A DNA stretch of 64,000 nt, taken from NCBI GenBank assembly GCA_017508975.1, contig JAFWQU010000013.1:1-64000 (forward strand), in the 5' to 3' direction. Positions 26,173 to 33,946 of the stretch are shown one piece after another. The notes below the pieces were generated by a model that saw nothing but the letters and a program-made list of their open reading frames with translations, had not been told where the DNA came from and did no database searches. Source of the stretch: Clostridia bacterium (GTDB taxonomy: Bacteria > Bacillota > Clostridia > Christensenellales > Aristaeellaceae). Within the stretch, counting starts at the first letter, position 1. Each line of letters begins with the position of its first letter. Made by a program: the position numbers and the translations under genes.

Positions 26173-26310
26173 ATACTAATCTCAAGTAAGAATTATAAAT
26201 CCAGCAACAGCATGTGACCGAAGGTCCAGGGCGATCGGAAAGCCCTGGTCGCGGCCCGCAGGCCGCGAAATCTCACTGTTGACAATAAGCATTCAAAATG
26301 AGATTAGTAT
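26173..26310 (+). mobile_element. MITE-like element, best-preserved copy (138 bp)
   Basis: Perfect 12-bp terminal inverted repeats ATACTAATCTCA (26173-26184) and TGAGATTAGTAT (26299-26310). Between them: AT-rich shoulder, core hairpins CCAGGGC/GCCCTGG and CGCGGCC/GGCCGCG (26218-26274), then CTGTTGACAATAAGCATT. No ORF inside, so it would need a transposase in trans. Confidence 0.82.
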
Positions 26311-26413
26311 TATTATGCCAAATCAGTATAGCACTTTTTCCCATCCGGAAAAAGGGGTTCCGGGCCTTGCGGCAAAAAAACCTCCCGGGATCGGGAGGCT
26401 TCGGGGATTCACT

Positions 26414-27517
26414 TTACTCGGCGGGTTTCTCGCCCTCGCCGGCGGCCTTCATGGCGCGGTTCAGGGCGTCCCGCCAGGCGTTCGCGTTCGGCTTGCTCTT
26501 GGCGCCCTCGGGCTTCGGCGCGGGCTCGGGCTTCGCGGCCGGCTGGGGCTTGGGCTCAGGCTTTGCCGCGGGCTGGGGCTTCGGCTCGGCCTTCGCGGCG
26601 GGCGGATTCTTCGGCGCGGTTCGGGCGACCGGCTTCGGCATGGATCTGCCCTGCGGCTCGGGCTTCGCCTCGGATTTCGCCTCGGGCTTCGGCTCCTCGG
26701 CGGGCTGCTCGTTGAGCGCGCGCAGCGCCGACATGGGATACTCGTGGACCTCGTAGCTGTCGCCCTTGCTGACCTGGACGCGCACGGTCTCCCGCAGGAT
26801 GTGCAGGTCCGTCACCTTGCCGGGGCCGTCCGGGGTCTGGATCTCGCGCCCGATGCGCGGCATGCCCTTCCGCGTCTGCTCGTACTGCTGCTCCTCGAAG
26901 CGCAGGCAGCACATCAGCTTGCCGCAGATGCCGCTGATCTTGGTGGGATTCAGCGAGAGGCTCTGCTCCTTGGCCATCTTGATGGAGACCGGCTGGAAAT
27001 CGCCCAGGAACCCGCCGCAGCAGATCGTCCGGCCGCAGACGCCCAGACCGCCCACCATGCGGGCCTCGTCGCGCACGCCGATCTGCCGCATCTCGATGCG
27101 GGTGTGGAAGCAGGCAGCCAGGTCGCGCACCAGCGCGCGGAAGTCCACACGGTTCTCCGCCGAGAAGTAGTAGATCAGCCGGGCGTTGTCCAGCGTGCTG
27201 ACCACGCCGATCAGCTTCATATCCAGCTTGTGCTCGCGGATCTTCTCGCGGCCCACCTCAAAGGCGCGCTGCTCGACCTCGCGGTTCTCGCCGTCGTGCT
27301 GCAGGTCCTGCCGGGTGGCCACCCGCAGGATCGGCTGGAGCGGCTCACGCAGCTCCGACTCCTCCAGCTGGTGGATCTCCGTGACCGTCTCCCCCAGCAT
27401 CACGCCGTGAGCGGTCTCGGCCACCACATAATCCCCGGGGACCGGCCAGTTCCGCCCCGGGTCAAAGAAATAGAGCTTGCCCGCGTTCCGGAAGCGGACG
27501 CCCACAATATTCACCAT
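26414..27517 (-). CDS. ricT: PSP1/RicT-family protein with Pro-rich tail
   Basis: 367-aa homologue of B. subtilis RicT (YaaT), part of the RicA-F-T complex that binds iron-sulfur clusters and steers RNase Y-dependent mRNA processing. The PSP1 core holds the Cys cluster GGLGVCGRTICCGGF and GICGKLMCCLRFEEQ. After residue about 260 comes a tail of roughly 100 residues rich in Pro, Lys, Glu and Ala (repeats of [10 protein letters not shown]), not part of the usual 275-aa protein. Start ATG 27517 has GGAGG upstream and overlaps the holB stop by 7 bases. The order darA-holB-ricT matches B. subtilis. Confidence 0.92.
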   Translation of the reverse strand: MVNIVGVRFRNAGKLYFFDPGRNWPVPGDYVVAETAHGVMLGETVTEIHQLEESELREPLQPILRVATRQDLQHDGENREVEQRAFEVGREKIREHKLDMKLIGVVSTLDNARLIYYFSAENRVDFRALVRDLAACFHTRIEMRQIGVRDEARMVGGLGVCGRTICCGGFLGDFQPVSIKMAKEQSLSLNPTKISGICGKLMCCLRFEEQQYEQTRKGMPRIGREIQTPDGPGKVTDLHILRETVRVQVSKGDSYEVHEYPMSALRALNEQPAEEPKPEAKSEAKPEPQGRSMPKPVARTAPKNPPAAKAEPKPQPAAKPEPKPQPAAKPEPAPKPEGAKSKPNANAWRDALNRAMKAAGEGEKPAE

Positions 27518-28542
27518 CGACTCTTGACCTCCATGAAATCCAGCAGCAGACGCTCCACCACGGCCTGCCAGGTGACCTGGTTCTGCCGCAGCAGCCGGGC
27601 CCGGGTGATCGCGTCCGCCAGGCGCATCCAGCCGCGGATCTCCCCCTCCGCCGCGGCACGCCGCCATTCCTCCGGGTACTCCCGGATCAGCGCGGGATCC
27701 GCCTGCCCCAGGCGCACCTTCATCAGCAGGCTGACCATCTGCTCGAGCTCGTCGAGCATCTCCGCCGCCTGGTCCTTATCGTCCTTCCAGGTGCCGGAGA
27801 CGGCGAGGATCTCGCTGCGGGCGCGCAGAGAAAAGAAATCCTTCATCAGGCGGCCGCGCCGCGCCCAGTACTCGCTGTCCGCCGCGATCTCCAGCGCGCG
27901 CCCCGGCGAGCCGCCGCAGATGCGCGCACACTCCGCGATCTTCTCCGGCTCCGCCCCGCGCCGGCGCAGGATCTCCGCGACCTTCTCCTCCGGCCACGGG
28001 TTCAGCCGCAGCAGCCAGCAGCGGGAACGGATCGTCGGCAGCAGCTGTCCCGGCGAGTCGCTCAGCAGCAGGATCCACGTGTCCTGCGGCGGCTCCTCCA
28101 GGGTTTTGAGCAGCGCGTTCTGCGCGTTGCCGTTCATCTGCTCCGCCTGCTCGATCACCAGCACCCGCCCCACGCCCTCGTAGGCGTGGGCGCTGAGGAT
28201 GCGCACCGCCTCGCGGATGTCGTCCACCGGGATGTTTTTCTTGCCCTTCTCGCCCTTCGGGGAGAGCGGCTCCCCCGGCCGGATCACCGTCCGGTCCGGG
28301 TGCGTGTCCGCCGCCAGCTGCCGGCAGGCGGGGCATTCGCCGCAGGGCTTGTCCCTTCCGGTGCACAGGAGCGTCCGGCTGATCAGCTCCGCCAGGCTCC
28401 GCTTGCCCACGCCCCGGATGCCGCTGAGCAGCACCGCGTGGGGCATGCCGCCGGCCGGAATCACCTGGCGCAGCAACCGGCTCGCGGCCTCCTGGCCGTC
28501 AAAGTCCTCCGCGCGCAGCAGGACCTTCTCCTCCGCCGCCAC
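27511..28542 (-). CDS. holB: DNA polymerase III delta' subunit
   Basis: 343-aa clamp-loader subunit. The zinc ligands are C...CGECPAC around residues 60-75, followed by the AAA+ sensor stretch NALLKTLEEPP and the SRC motif (PTIRSRCWLL). The Walker A region is GIRGVGKRS, with Lys-Arg in place of the usual K-T/S, in keeping with delta' not being an active ATPase. It sits between darA and ricT; tmk, which usually precedes darA, is absent here. Confidence 0.9.
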   Translation of the reverse strand: MAAEEKVLLRAEDFDGQEAASRLLRQVIPAGGMPHAVLLSGIRGVGKRSLAELISRTLLCTGRDKPCGECPACRQLAADTHPDRTVIRPGEPLSPKGEKGKKNIPVDDIREAVRILSAHAYEGVGRVLVIEQAEQMNGNAQNALLKTLEEPPQDTWILLLSDSPGQLLPTIRSRCWLLRLNPWPEEKVAEILRRRGAEPEKIAECARICGGSPGRALEIAADSEYWARRGRLMKDFFSLRARSEILAVSGTWKDDKDQAAEMLDELEQMVSLLMKVRLGQADPALIREYPEEWRRAAAEGEIRGWMRLADAITRARLLRQNQVTWQAVVERLLLDFMEVKSRW

Positions 28543-28546
28543 GGGC

Positions 28547-28879
28547 TCAGACCTTGATAAACTGATCCACGGTCAGCACGAACACCGTCGCGCCGCCCAC
28601 CGTCACCTCGATCGGATAGGGGGTATACGCGCTGCCGGCCATGGTGCCCATCGGAGTGGGCGTCGCCGCCATCTGTTTGCGGGAGCGGCAGACCCGGTCG
28701 ATCACATGGAGCACCTGGTCCAGCTTTCCGTCCTCCACGCCCGTGAGCAGCGTGGTGTTGCCGGTGCGCAGAAAACCGCCCGTCGTGGCCAGCTTGGTCA
28801 CGCCGAAGCCCTCCTCCATCAGGGAGGATACCAGCCTCGCGGCGTCCTCGTCCTGTACGATCGCAATCACAAGTTTCAT
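28547..28879 (-). CDS. darA: Cyclic-di-AMP-binding PII-like protein DarA
   Basis: 110-aa PII-like protein (DUF970, B. subtilis YaaQ/DarA, also PstA) that binds c-di-AMP as a trimer. Typical residues: MKLVIAIVQDEDAARLVSSL, ATTGGFLRTGNTTLLTGVED and the C-terminal GGATVFVLTVDQF. The downstream effect of DarA is not established in general. AAGGAG lies 13 bases before the ATG, a long spacing. Likely first gene of darA-holB-ricT. Confidence 0.92.
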   Translation of the reverse strand: MKLVIAIVQDEDAARLVSSLMEEGFGVTKLATTGGFLRTGNTTLLTGVEDGKLDQVLHVIDRVCRSRKQMAATPTPMGTMAGSAYTPYPIEVTVGGATVFVLTVDQFIKV

Positions 28880-28927
28880 ATATCGCCGACTCTCCTTCTT
28901 ATACAAAGTCGCATGAGCCCGGTATCC

Positions 28928-28956
28928 AGTATACCGCAACCGCCTCCAAATTGCAA
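28928..28956 (-). promoter_or_regulatory. Promoter of darA-holB-ricT
   Basis: On the minus strand TTGCAA (28956-28951), 17 bases, TATACT (28933-28928). Its -35 box is two bases from the -35 box of the divergent nnr promoter. Confidence 0.75.
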
Positions 28957-28958
28957 GG

Positions 28959-28987
28959 TTGCGCCGCCGGGGCAGACGCGCTATACT
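28959..28987 (+). promoter_or_regulatory. Promoter of nnr
   Basis: TTGCGC (28959-28964), 17 bases, TATACT (28982-28987), about 38 bases before the ATG at 29026. Back to back with the darA promoter. Confidence 0.72.
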
Positions 28988-29025
28988 GTACGCAAAAGAC
29001 GTTTCAGACGACGGAGGTGTCCGAC

Positions 29026-30540
29026 ATGCGGGAGACCATCACCCCTCAGGCCATGCAGGCGCTGGAGCAGGGCTGGATGCGGGAGCGCGGCGTTCCGCCC
29101 GTGCTGCTCATGGAGCACGCCGCTCTGGGGCTCGCGGCGGCGATCCGCCGGCGGTGCGCCGGGCGGGAGCTGCCGGTGCTTTTTCTCTGCGGCCCCGGCA
29201 ACAACGGCGGGGACGGCTACGCGGCCGCGCGCCTGTGGCGGGCGGAGGGCGGGCAGAGCCTCGTCTGGGAGCTGAAAGCCCCCGCCTCGGAGACCGCGGC
29301 GCTCGTCCGTTCCCTCGCGCTGGAGGCGGGTGTCCCGGTGGAGACGCTGCAGGCCGCGCCGGATCAGCTGCCCCCCTGCGCCCTGATCGTGGACGCGCTC
29401 TTCGGCACCGGGCTCAGCCGGGCGCCGGAGGGGCTCCCCGCGGCGCTGATCCGCCTCGCGAACGGCAGCGGCGTCCCCGTGCTCGCCGCCGACATCCCCT
29501 CGGGGCTGAACGGCGAAACCGGCGAGGCCTACGACCCCTGCGTTCAGGCGGCTGAAACCGTCACCTTCCACCGGATGAAGCAGGGGCTGCTCCTGCGGGA
29601 CGGCTGCCGCGTGTCCGGGGAGATCACCGTGCACCCGATCCTGATCCCGCCGCAGGCCGGGGACGTGCCCGGACTGCGCTTCCTGACCCCGGAGGAGCTG
29701 CCGGAGATTCTGCCCCGCCGCGCCCCGGACAGCCACAAGGGCACCTGGGGCCGGGCCGTGCTGCTGGTGGGCTCCCCCGGCATGGCGGGCGCCGCCGCCC
29801 TGTGCGCCGCCGCCTGCATCCGGGGCGGCTGCGGGCTGACGAAAATCCTCTGCCCACCGGAGCTGGTGCCCGTCCTGCAGGTGCTGGTGCCCGGCGCGAC
29901 CTGCCAGGCGCTGCCGGAGGACCCGGAAGCCGCCGCGGCGCTCGCCCGGCAGCAGCTCGAAAGCGCCGACCGCGCCGCCGTGGGCTGCGGTCTGGGCACG
30001 CGGGAATCCCTGCTGCCCCTGCTGCGGGTGTTCCGGGAGGCAGCGTGCCCCGTCGTCTGGGACGCCGACGCGCTGAACCTGCTGGCGCGCCATCCGGAGG
30101 CGCTCCCCCTGCCGGCGCACCACGTGATCACCCCGCACCCCGCCGAGGCCGCGCGGCTGCTGGGCTGGGACACCGGGGCGGTCACCCGGGAGCCCCTCGC
30201 GGCGCTGCGGGCGCTCCGGGAGCGCTGCGGCTGCCGCGTGCTGCTCAAGGGCGCGCGCACGCTGATGACCGACGGGATTCACGAGGCTATCCAGCCCATC
30301 GGCACCCCCGCGCTAGCCAAGGGCGGCAGCGGCGACGTGCTGACAGGGCTTCTGACCGCGCTGCTGCGCCGGACGCGGCCCGCCGAGGACGCCCTCCTGC
30401 CGCTGCAGGCCGCCTGCTGGCTGCACGTGCAGGCCGCCCTGCGCGGCGCCGCCGAGCTCGGCGAGGACGCGCTGGCCCCCGAGGAGCTCGTGCGCCGGAT
30501 CGGTCAGGGCATCGGCCGCAGCACCGCCACCCTGGGCTGA
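29026..30540 (+). CDS. nnr: Bifunctional NAD(P)H-hydrate repair enzyme
   Basis: 504-aa fusion that repairs damaged NADH/NADPH hydrates. Residues 1-215 are the epimerase domain (YjeF_N), with GPGNNGGDGYAAARL for NAD(P)HX binding and the ADIPSGLNGETGE loop. Residues 225-504 are the ADP-dependent dehydratase of the ribokinase fold, with GRAVLLVGSPGMAGAA, TPHPAEAARLLG and the catalytic KGGSGDVLTG. ATG 29026 follows GGAGG with 9 bases. Its last 37 bases overlap the convergent MBL gene. Confidence 0.93.
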   Translation: MRETITPQAMQALEQGWMRERGVPPVLLMEHAALGLAAAIRRRCAGRELPVLFLCGPGNNGGDGYAAARLWRAEGGQSLVWELKAPASETAALVRSLALEAGVPVETLQAAPDQLPPCALIVDALFGTGLSRAPEGLPAALIRLANGSGVPVLAADIPSGLNGETGEAYDPCVQAAETVTFHRMKQGLLLRDGCRVSGEITVHPILIPPQAGDVPGLRFLTPEELPEILPRRAPDSHKGTWGRAVLLVGSPGMAGAAALCAAACIRGGCGLTKILCPPELVPVLQVLVPGATCQALPEDPEAAAALARQQLESADRAAVGCGLGTRESLLPLLRVFREAACPVVWDADALNLLARHPEALPLPAHHVITPHPAEAARLLGWDTGAVTREPLAALRALRERCGCRVLLKGARTLMTDGIHEAIQPIGTPALAKGGSGDVLTGLLTALLRRTRPAEDALLPLQAACWLHVQAALRGAAELGEDALAPEELVRRIGQGIGRSTATLG

Positions 30541-31145
30541 CACTCGAGGTCGCCCTTCGTCACGCGCAGGAGGTCGAGCTCCTCCGGCTTCTGCGGCAGG
30601 AGCGCCGTGAAATCTTCCAGCGGCGCGATCGGCCAGGAGGCGTTGTACTGCGTCCGGTAGTGCATCGGGATCACCACCCGGGCCTTCAGCTGCTCCGCGG
30701 CACGCAGCGCCTGCGCGGCGTCGATCGTGAAGAAGCCGCCCACCGGAATCAGCGCCACATCCACCGGCGCGATCGCGCACTGCTCCGGCGTCAGCGGATG
30801 CCCCAGGTCGCCCAAATGCGCCACCGTGAGGCCCTCCGCCCGCAGGACGAAGATCAGGTTCGGTCCGCGCTTGGCGCCCTGCGCGTCGTCGTGCCAGGAG
30901 GGAACGCCCTCCAGCGTCACCTCCGGCGCCAGCGTGTGCACGCCCTCCCGGTCGATGCGCTGCGTCCAGCCCTCCACGGTCTCCGCGGCGCTGTGGTCAT
31001 GGTGTCCGTGACTGACGGTCACCACGTCCGCGCGCACATGGTGCACGGGATAGCCGGTCGAGGCGTCGTACGGGTCGGTCACGATGCGCAGCCCGCTCTC
31101 CAGTTCGATCAGATAGGACGCGTGTCCGATGCAGCGGATAATCAT
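30504..31145 (-). CDS. MBL-fold metal-dependent hydrolase (UlaG-like)
   Basis: 213-aa metallo-beta-lactamase-fold protein of the UlaG/YtkL-like group. Metal ligands: SHGHHDHS loop (H-x-H-x-D-H), the HLGD Asp and the C-terminal MHYRTQ His. Substrate unknown; this group is often annotated as UPF0173-type hydrolase. Start ATG overlaps the stop of the gene before it (ATGA). The 3' end overlaps nnr, tail to tail. Confidence 0.88.
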   Translation of the reverse strand: MIIRCIGHASYLIELESGLRIVTDPYDASTGYPVHHVRADVVTVSHGHHDHSAAETVEGWTQRIDREGVHTLAPEVTLEGVPSWHDDAQGAKRGPNLIFVLRAEGLTVAHLGDLGHPLTPEQCAIAPVDVALIPVGGFFTIDAAQALRAAEQLKARVVIPMHYRTQYNASWPIAPLEDFTALLPQKPEELDLLRVTKGDLECQPRVAVLRPMP

Positions 31146-31645
31146 CGTTTTTCCTCCTGTTCATTTCTTCGGATGGCGGCGCAGAGCCAGGGGATCAGCG
31201 CGCCGGGCAGCGGCCGGCCCTCCCGCAGGCGGACAGCCCCCTCCCGGTGCAGCTGCGCGCAGACGCGCTCCAGCGCGGCTGACCCCTGTTCGGCGGCTTT
31301 GAGCAGTGTTCGAAGATCACGGAGGTCCTCCGCGCCGTCCGGGTGCCGCAGGAGCAGCGACAGCAGCGCGCCCGTCTCCCCCGGCAGCGGCGTTTCGGGG
31401 ACTTCGACGGGCGGCGGGGTCAGCGGCGCGTCCAGCAGCAGCCAGCCCGCCTGGGCAGGCGCCGTCCGCCAGCCGGCCCGCTCCGCCTGTTCCCGGAAGC
31501 GTGCGAGGTGCTCCGCGGAGACCAGCCCCGGCAGGTCCGTGGCCAGCAGCCAGTCCGGGTCCTCCGCCCGCCGCAGCGCCGGGGGCCGCGCCGCCGGGAG
31601 CGCCTCCATCCACGAACGCGCCTGCGCCCGCGCCGCGCTCAACAC
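31142..31645 (-). CDS. Hypothetical protein, winged-helix-like C-terminus possible (167 aa)
   Basis: No family recognised. Start GTG 31645 was chosen because it overlaps the ywiB-like stop by 7 bases and has GGGAGG upstream; ATG 31612 is the next choice. The N-terminal half is Ala/Pro-rich with WLLATDLPGLVSAEHLARFR; the C-terminal half (LLSLLLRHPDGAEDLRDLRT through LHREGAVRLREGRPLPG) looks like a small helical domain ending in a wing-type strand. It sits between ywiB-like and MBL genes with overlaps on both sides. Confidence 0.65.
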   Translation of the reverse strand: MLSAARAQARSWMEALPAARPPALRRAEDPDWLLATDLPGLVSAEHLARFREQAERAGWRTAPAQAGWLLLDAPLTPPPVEVPETPLPGETGALLSLLLRHPDGAEDLRDLRTLLKAAEQGSAALERVCAQLHREGAVRLREGRPLPGALIPWLCAAIRRNEQEEKR

Positions 31646-32055
31646 GGCGCCGCCTCCCAGCGGATTGTCAGGCGGCGGCGGTCCGGCTCGTTCCCCGCGA
31701 GGAGCAGCTCGTAGTCCAGGCGGAGCGTCCCGGCTTCCTCGTCGCCCTCCAGCCATACCTCCCGGGCGCAGACGGCCACCGCCAGCGCGCCGAAGGGCGT
31801 CTGATAGCGGCTCTCCCGCCGGACGCCCTCGTCAAAGCGCAGGACGGTCGACCAGTCCCCCTCGCGCCGCATCAACGCGCGCCCGGGCCGCGCGTGCAGC
31901 CGCACCCGCGTGGCGTCCTCCTCCAGGTATTCCGTGTAGTGCAGCAGCACCCCCTCCGGCGTCCGGGTGATCTCCCCTGCCACCGAGGTCTCCGCCGCCG
32001 CAGCCGGATCGTCCGTCTCCGTGCGGATGCGGATGATCGCGCGTTTTGCGTCCAT
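31639..32055 (-). CDS. DUF1934 / YwiB-like beta-barrel protein
   Basis: 138-aa protein of the YwiB family (DUF1934), a small calycin-like barrel of unknown role, often near argS or murein genes in Firmicutes. Visible motifs: RIRTETDDP at the start, EGVLLHYTEYL, ARPGRALMRREGDWSTVLRF and TPFGALAVAV with LDYELLLAG near the end. Cytoplasmic. First gene of a minus-strand unit with the 167-aa gene and the MBL hydrolase. Confidence 0.82.
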   Translation of the reverse strand: MDAKRAIIRIRTETDDPAAAAETSVAGEITRTPEGVLLHYTEYLEEDATRVRLHARPGRALMRREGDWSTVLRFDEGVRRESRYQTPFGALAVAVCAREVWLEGDEEAGTLRLDYELLLAGNEPDRRRLTIRWEAAPC

Positions 32056-32077
32056 GCAGCTCTCCCCCTCTGTCCCG

Positions 32078-32106
32078 ATTATAGCACATACCGCCGCGGA
32101 AAGAAA
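32078..32106 (-). promoter_or_regulatory. Promoter of the ywiB-like unit
   Basis: On the minus strand an extended -10, TGC then TATAAT (32083-32078), with a weak -35 TTTCTT (32106-32101) 17 bases away. It faces away from ispE. Confidence 0.5.
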
Positions 32107-32126
32107 GCGGCTGCGAGGAGGTCCCC

Positions 32127-32993
32127 ATGCGCCTTCTGGTTCATGCCAAGATCAACTGGACCCTGGCGGTCACCGGGCAGCGCCCCGACGGCTACCACCT
32201 CCTGGACATGCTGATGCAGTCCATCACCCTCAGCGACACGCTGACGGTCGACCCCGCGGAGACGCTCTCGCTGCGCGTCTCCGGCGGCGGCAGCGACCTG
32301 CCCTCCGACGAGCGCAATCTTGTCTTCCGCGCCGCGCGGCTCCTGCAGGAGGAGACCGGCTGCGTGCGCAGCGCAGCGATTCACCTTGAGAAACGCATTC
32401 CCTCCCAGGCGGGGCTCGGGGGCGGCTCCGCCGACGCCGCGGCCGCGCTCTGGGCGCTGAACCGGCTCTGGGAGCTTTCGCTGCCGGATTCCGCGCTGGA
32501 GGCGCTCGCCCTGCGGCTCGGCGCGGACGTGCCCTTCTGCCTGCGGGGCGGACTTTGCCGCGTCGGGGGCATCGGGGAGAAGCTCACATCGCTGTCCTGC
32601 GCGCCCCGCTGGCCGCTGGTGGTCGTCCGGCCCTGCGCCGGGCTCTCCACCGCCGAGATCTTCCGGGCCTGGCACGCCGCGCCTCCCGGGCCGCCCCCGC
32701 AGCCGGAGGCCGTGCTGGCCGCCTGCCGCGCCGGGGACGCCTCCCTGCTCCCCGCGCACCCGGGCAACGACCTGGAGGCCGTGAGCATCGCGCGGCAGCC
32801 GGAGATCCTCGCCGCCTGCGAGGCGCTGCGGGAGGCCGGCGCGCTGTGCAGCCAGATGTCCGGCAGCGGCTCCGCGGTCTTCGGGGTGTTCCCGGACCGG
32901 GCTTCCGCCGGGGCCGCCTGCCGCCGCCTGCAGGCCCGCTGGCCGGGCGCCGCGGCCTGCGAGACCAGCGCCGTTCCCTGGGAAGAGTTTTAA
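32127..32993 (+). CDS. ispE: 4-diphosphocytidyl-2-C-methyl-D-erythritol kinase
   Basis: 288-aa GHMP kinase of the MEP isoprenoid route. AKINWTLAVTGQRPDGYHLL at the N-terminus, the ATP-binding GLGGGSADAAAALWAL, and GADVPFCLRGG with the third GHMP motif MSGSGSAVFGVF at the C-terminus. GAGGAGG lies 6 bases before ATG. No other MEP genes are in the window. Confidence 0.95.
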   Translation: MRLLVHAKINWTLAVTGQRPDGYHLLDMLMQSITLSDTLTVDPAETLSLRVSGGGSDLPSDERNLVFRAARLLQEETGCVRSAAIHLEKRIPSQAGLGGGSADAAAALWALNRLWELSLPDSALEALALRLGADVPFCLRGGLCRVGGIGEKLTSLSCAPRWPLVVVRPCAGLSTAEIFRAWHAAPPGPPPQPEAVLAACRAGDASLLPAHPGNDLEAVSIARQPEILAACEALREAGALCSQMSGSGSAVFGVFPDRASAGAACRRLQARWPGAAACETSAVPWEEF

Positions 32994-33025
32994 CCGGATC
33001 TCATGGAATTCTCATGCTTCATCGC

Positions 33026-33054
33026 TTGCCAAGGCCCGTCCAACGGTGTATAAT
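33026..33054 (+). promoter_or_regulatory. Promoter of xpaC-telA
   Basis: TTGCCA (33026-33031), 17 bases, TATAAT (33049-33054), 32 bases before the GTG start of the XpaC-family gene. Confidence 0.82.
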
Positions 33055-33085
33055 AGACGCCGATCAGGAGAAGAAGGGTGATTTC

Positions 33086-33916
33086 GTGGCTAAGAACAAG
33101 CAGCAGAAGACTCCGAAGCAGAAGCGCGCGTCCATTCTGGGCTTTGCCCTCACCGCGGCCGGTCTCGTGCTTCTCTCCGGCAGCGCACTCACGTTCCTGG
33201 GTGTCGTGGCCATCGCCGCGGCCTCCTTCGGCGTCGGAAAACTGGTGGGCACCATGTCCGGCGGGCTCGACCTGACGACCCACAACCGGCAGGACCATCC
33301 CCGGCAGTTCGAGGACCTGGCGCCGGTGGGGAACGAGGAGGCGGACAACGTCATCACCCAGGGTCAGGAGGCGCTTAAGCAGATCCGCGCGGCCAACGAC
33401 GCCATCTCCGATCCCGAGCTGACGCGCAAGATGTACCTCCTGGAGGAGAAGTGCTTCCAGATGTTCAAGACCGTGTCGGAGAAGCCCGACCAGGCCTTCC
33501 AGATCCGCAAATTCATGAACTACTACCTGCCCACCACGCTGAAGATGCTCAAGAGCTACCAGGTCATGCAGGAGCGCGGCATCTCCGCCTCCGAGCTGGC
33601 CAAGCACCGGCAGAGCCTCAACCGCGGACTGGACATGGTCAACACCGCCTGCCAGAAGCAGCTGGACAACCTCTTCCGCGACACGATGCTCGACGTCTCG
33701 ACGGATATCGACGTGCTGGAGCAGATGCTCCGGCGGGACGGCTTCACCGAGAGCGACCTGAGCGCCGCGGGCATCAGCCAGCTGCAGGAGGAGGCGCGCA
33801 CCGCCGCCGCCGCGCAGCTGGCGGGGCGGGAGATCCCGAGCCTCCAGCTTCCCGACAGCCACACGCCGGGCTACTACGCCGGCATGGCCCAAACCAGACA
33901 GAAAAGCCAGCAATAA
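33086..33916 (+). CDS. XpaC-family membrane protein
   Basis: 276-aa protein of the 5-bromo-4-chloroindolyl phosphate hydrolysis (XpaC) family. Basic N-terminus, then two adjoining TM segments (ILGFALTAAGLVLLSGSALTFL and GVVAIAAASFGVGKL, listed separately). The remainder is a helical cytoplasmic domain with FQMFKTVSEKPDQAFQIRKF and MNYYLPTTLKMLKSYQVM, family-typical. The enzymatic name is historical; the role is unknown, but it nearly always pairs with telA, as here 30 bases downstream. GTG start at 33086. Confidence 0.88.
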   Translation: MAKNKQQKTPKQKRASILGFALTAAGLVLLSGSALTFLGVVAIAAASFGVGKLVGTMSGGLDLTTHNRQDHPRQFEDLAPVGNEEADNVITQGQEALKQIRAANDAISDPELTRKMYLLEEKCFQMFKTVSEKPDQAFQIRKFMNYYLPTTLKMLKSYQVMQERGISASELAKHRQSLNRGLDMVNTACQKQLDNLFRDTMLDVSTDIDVLEQMLRRDGFTESDLSAAGISQLQEEARTAAAAQLAGREIPSLQLPDSHTPGYYAGMAQTRQKSQQ

Positions 33917-33946
33917 ACCCCCGCCGACAGAAAGGAGCCGATTCCC

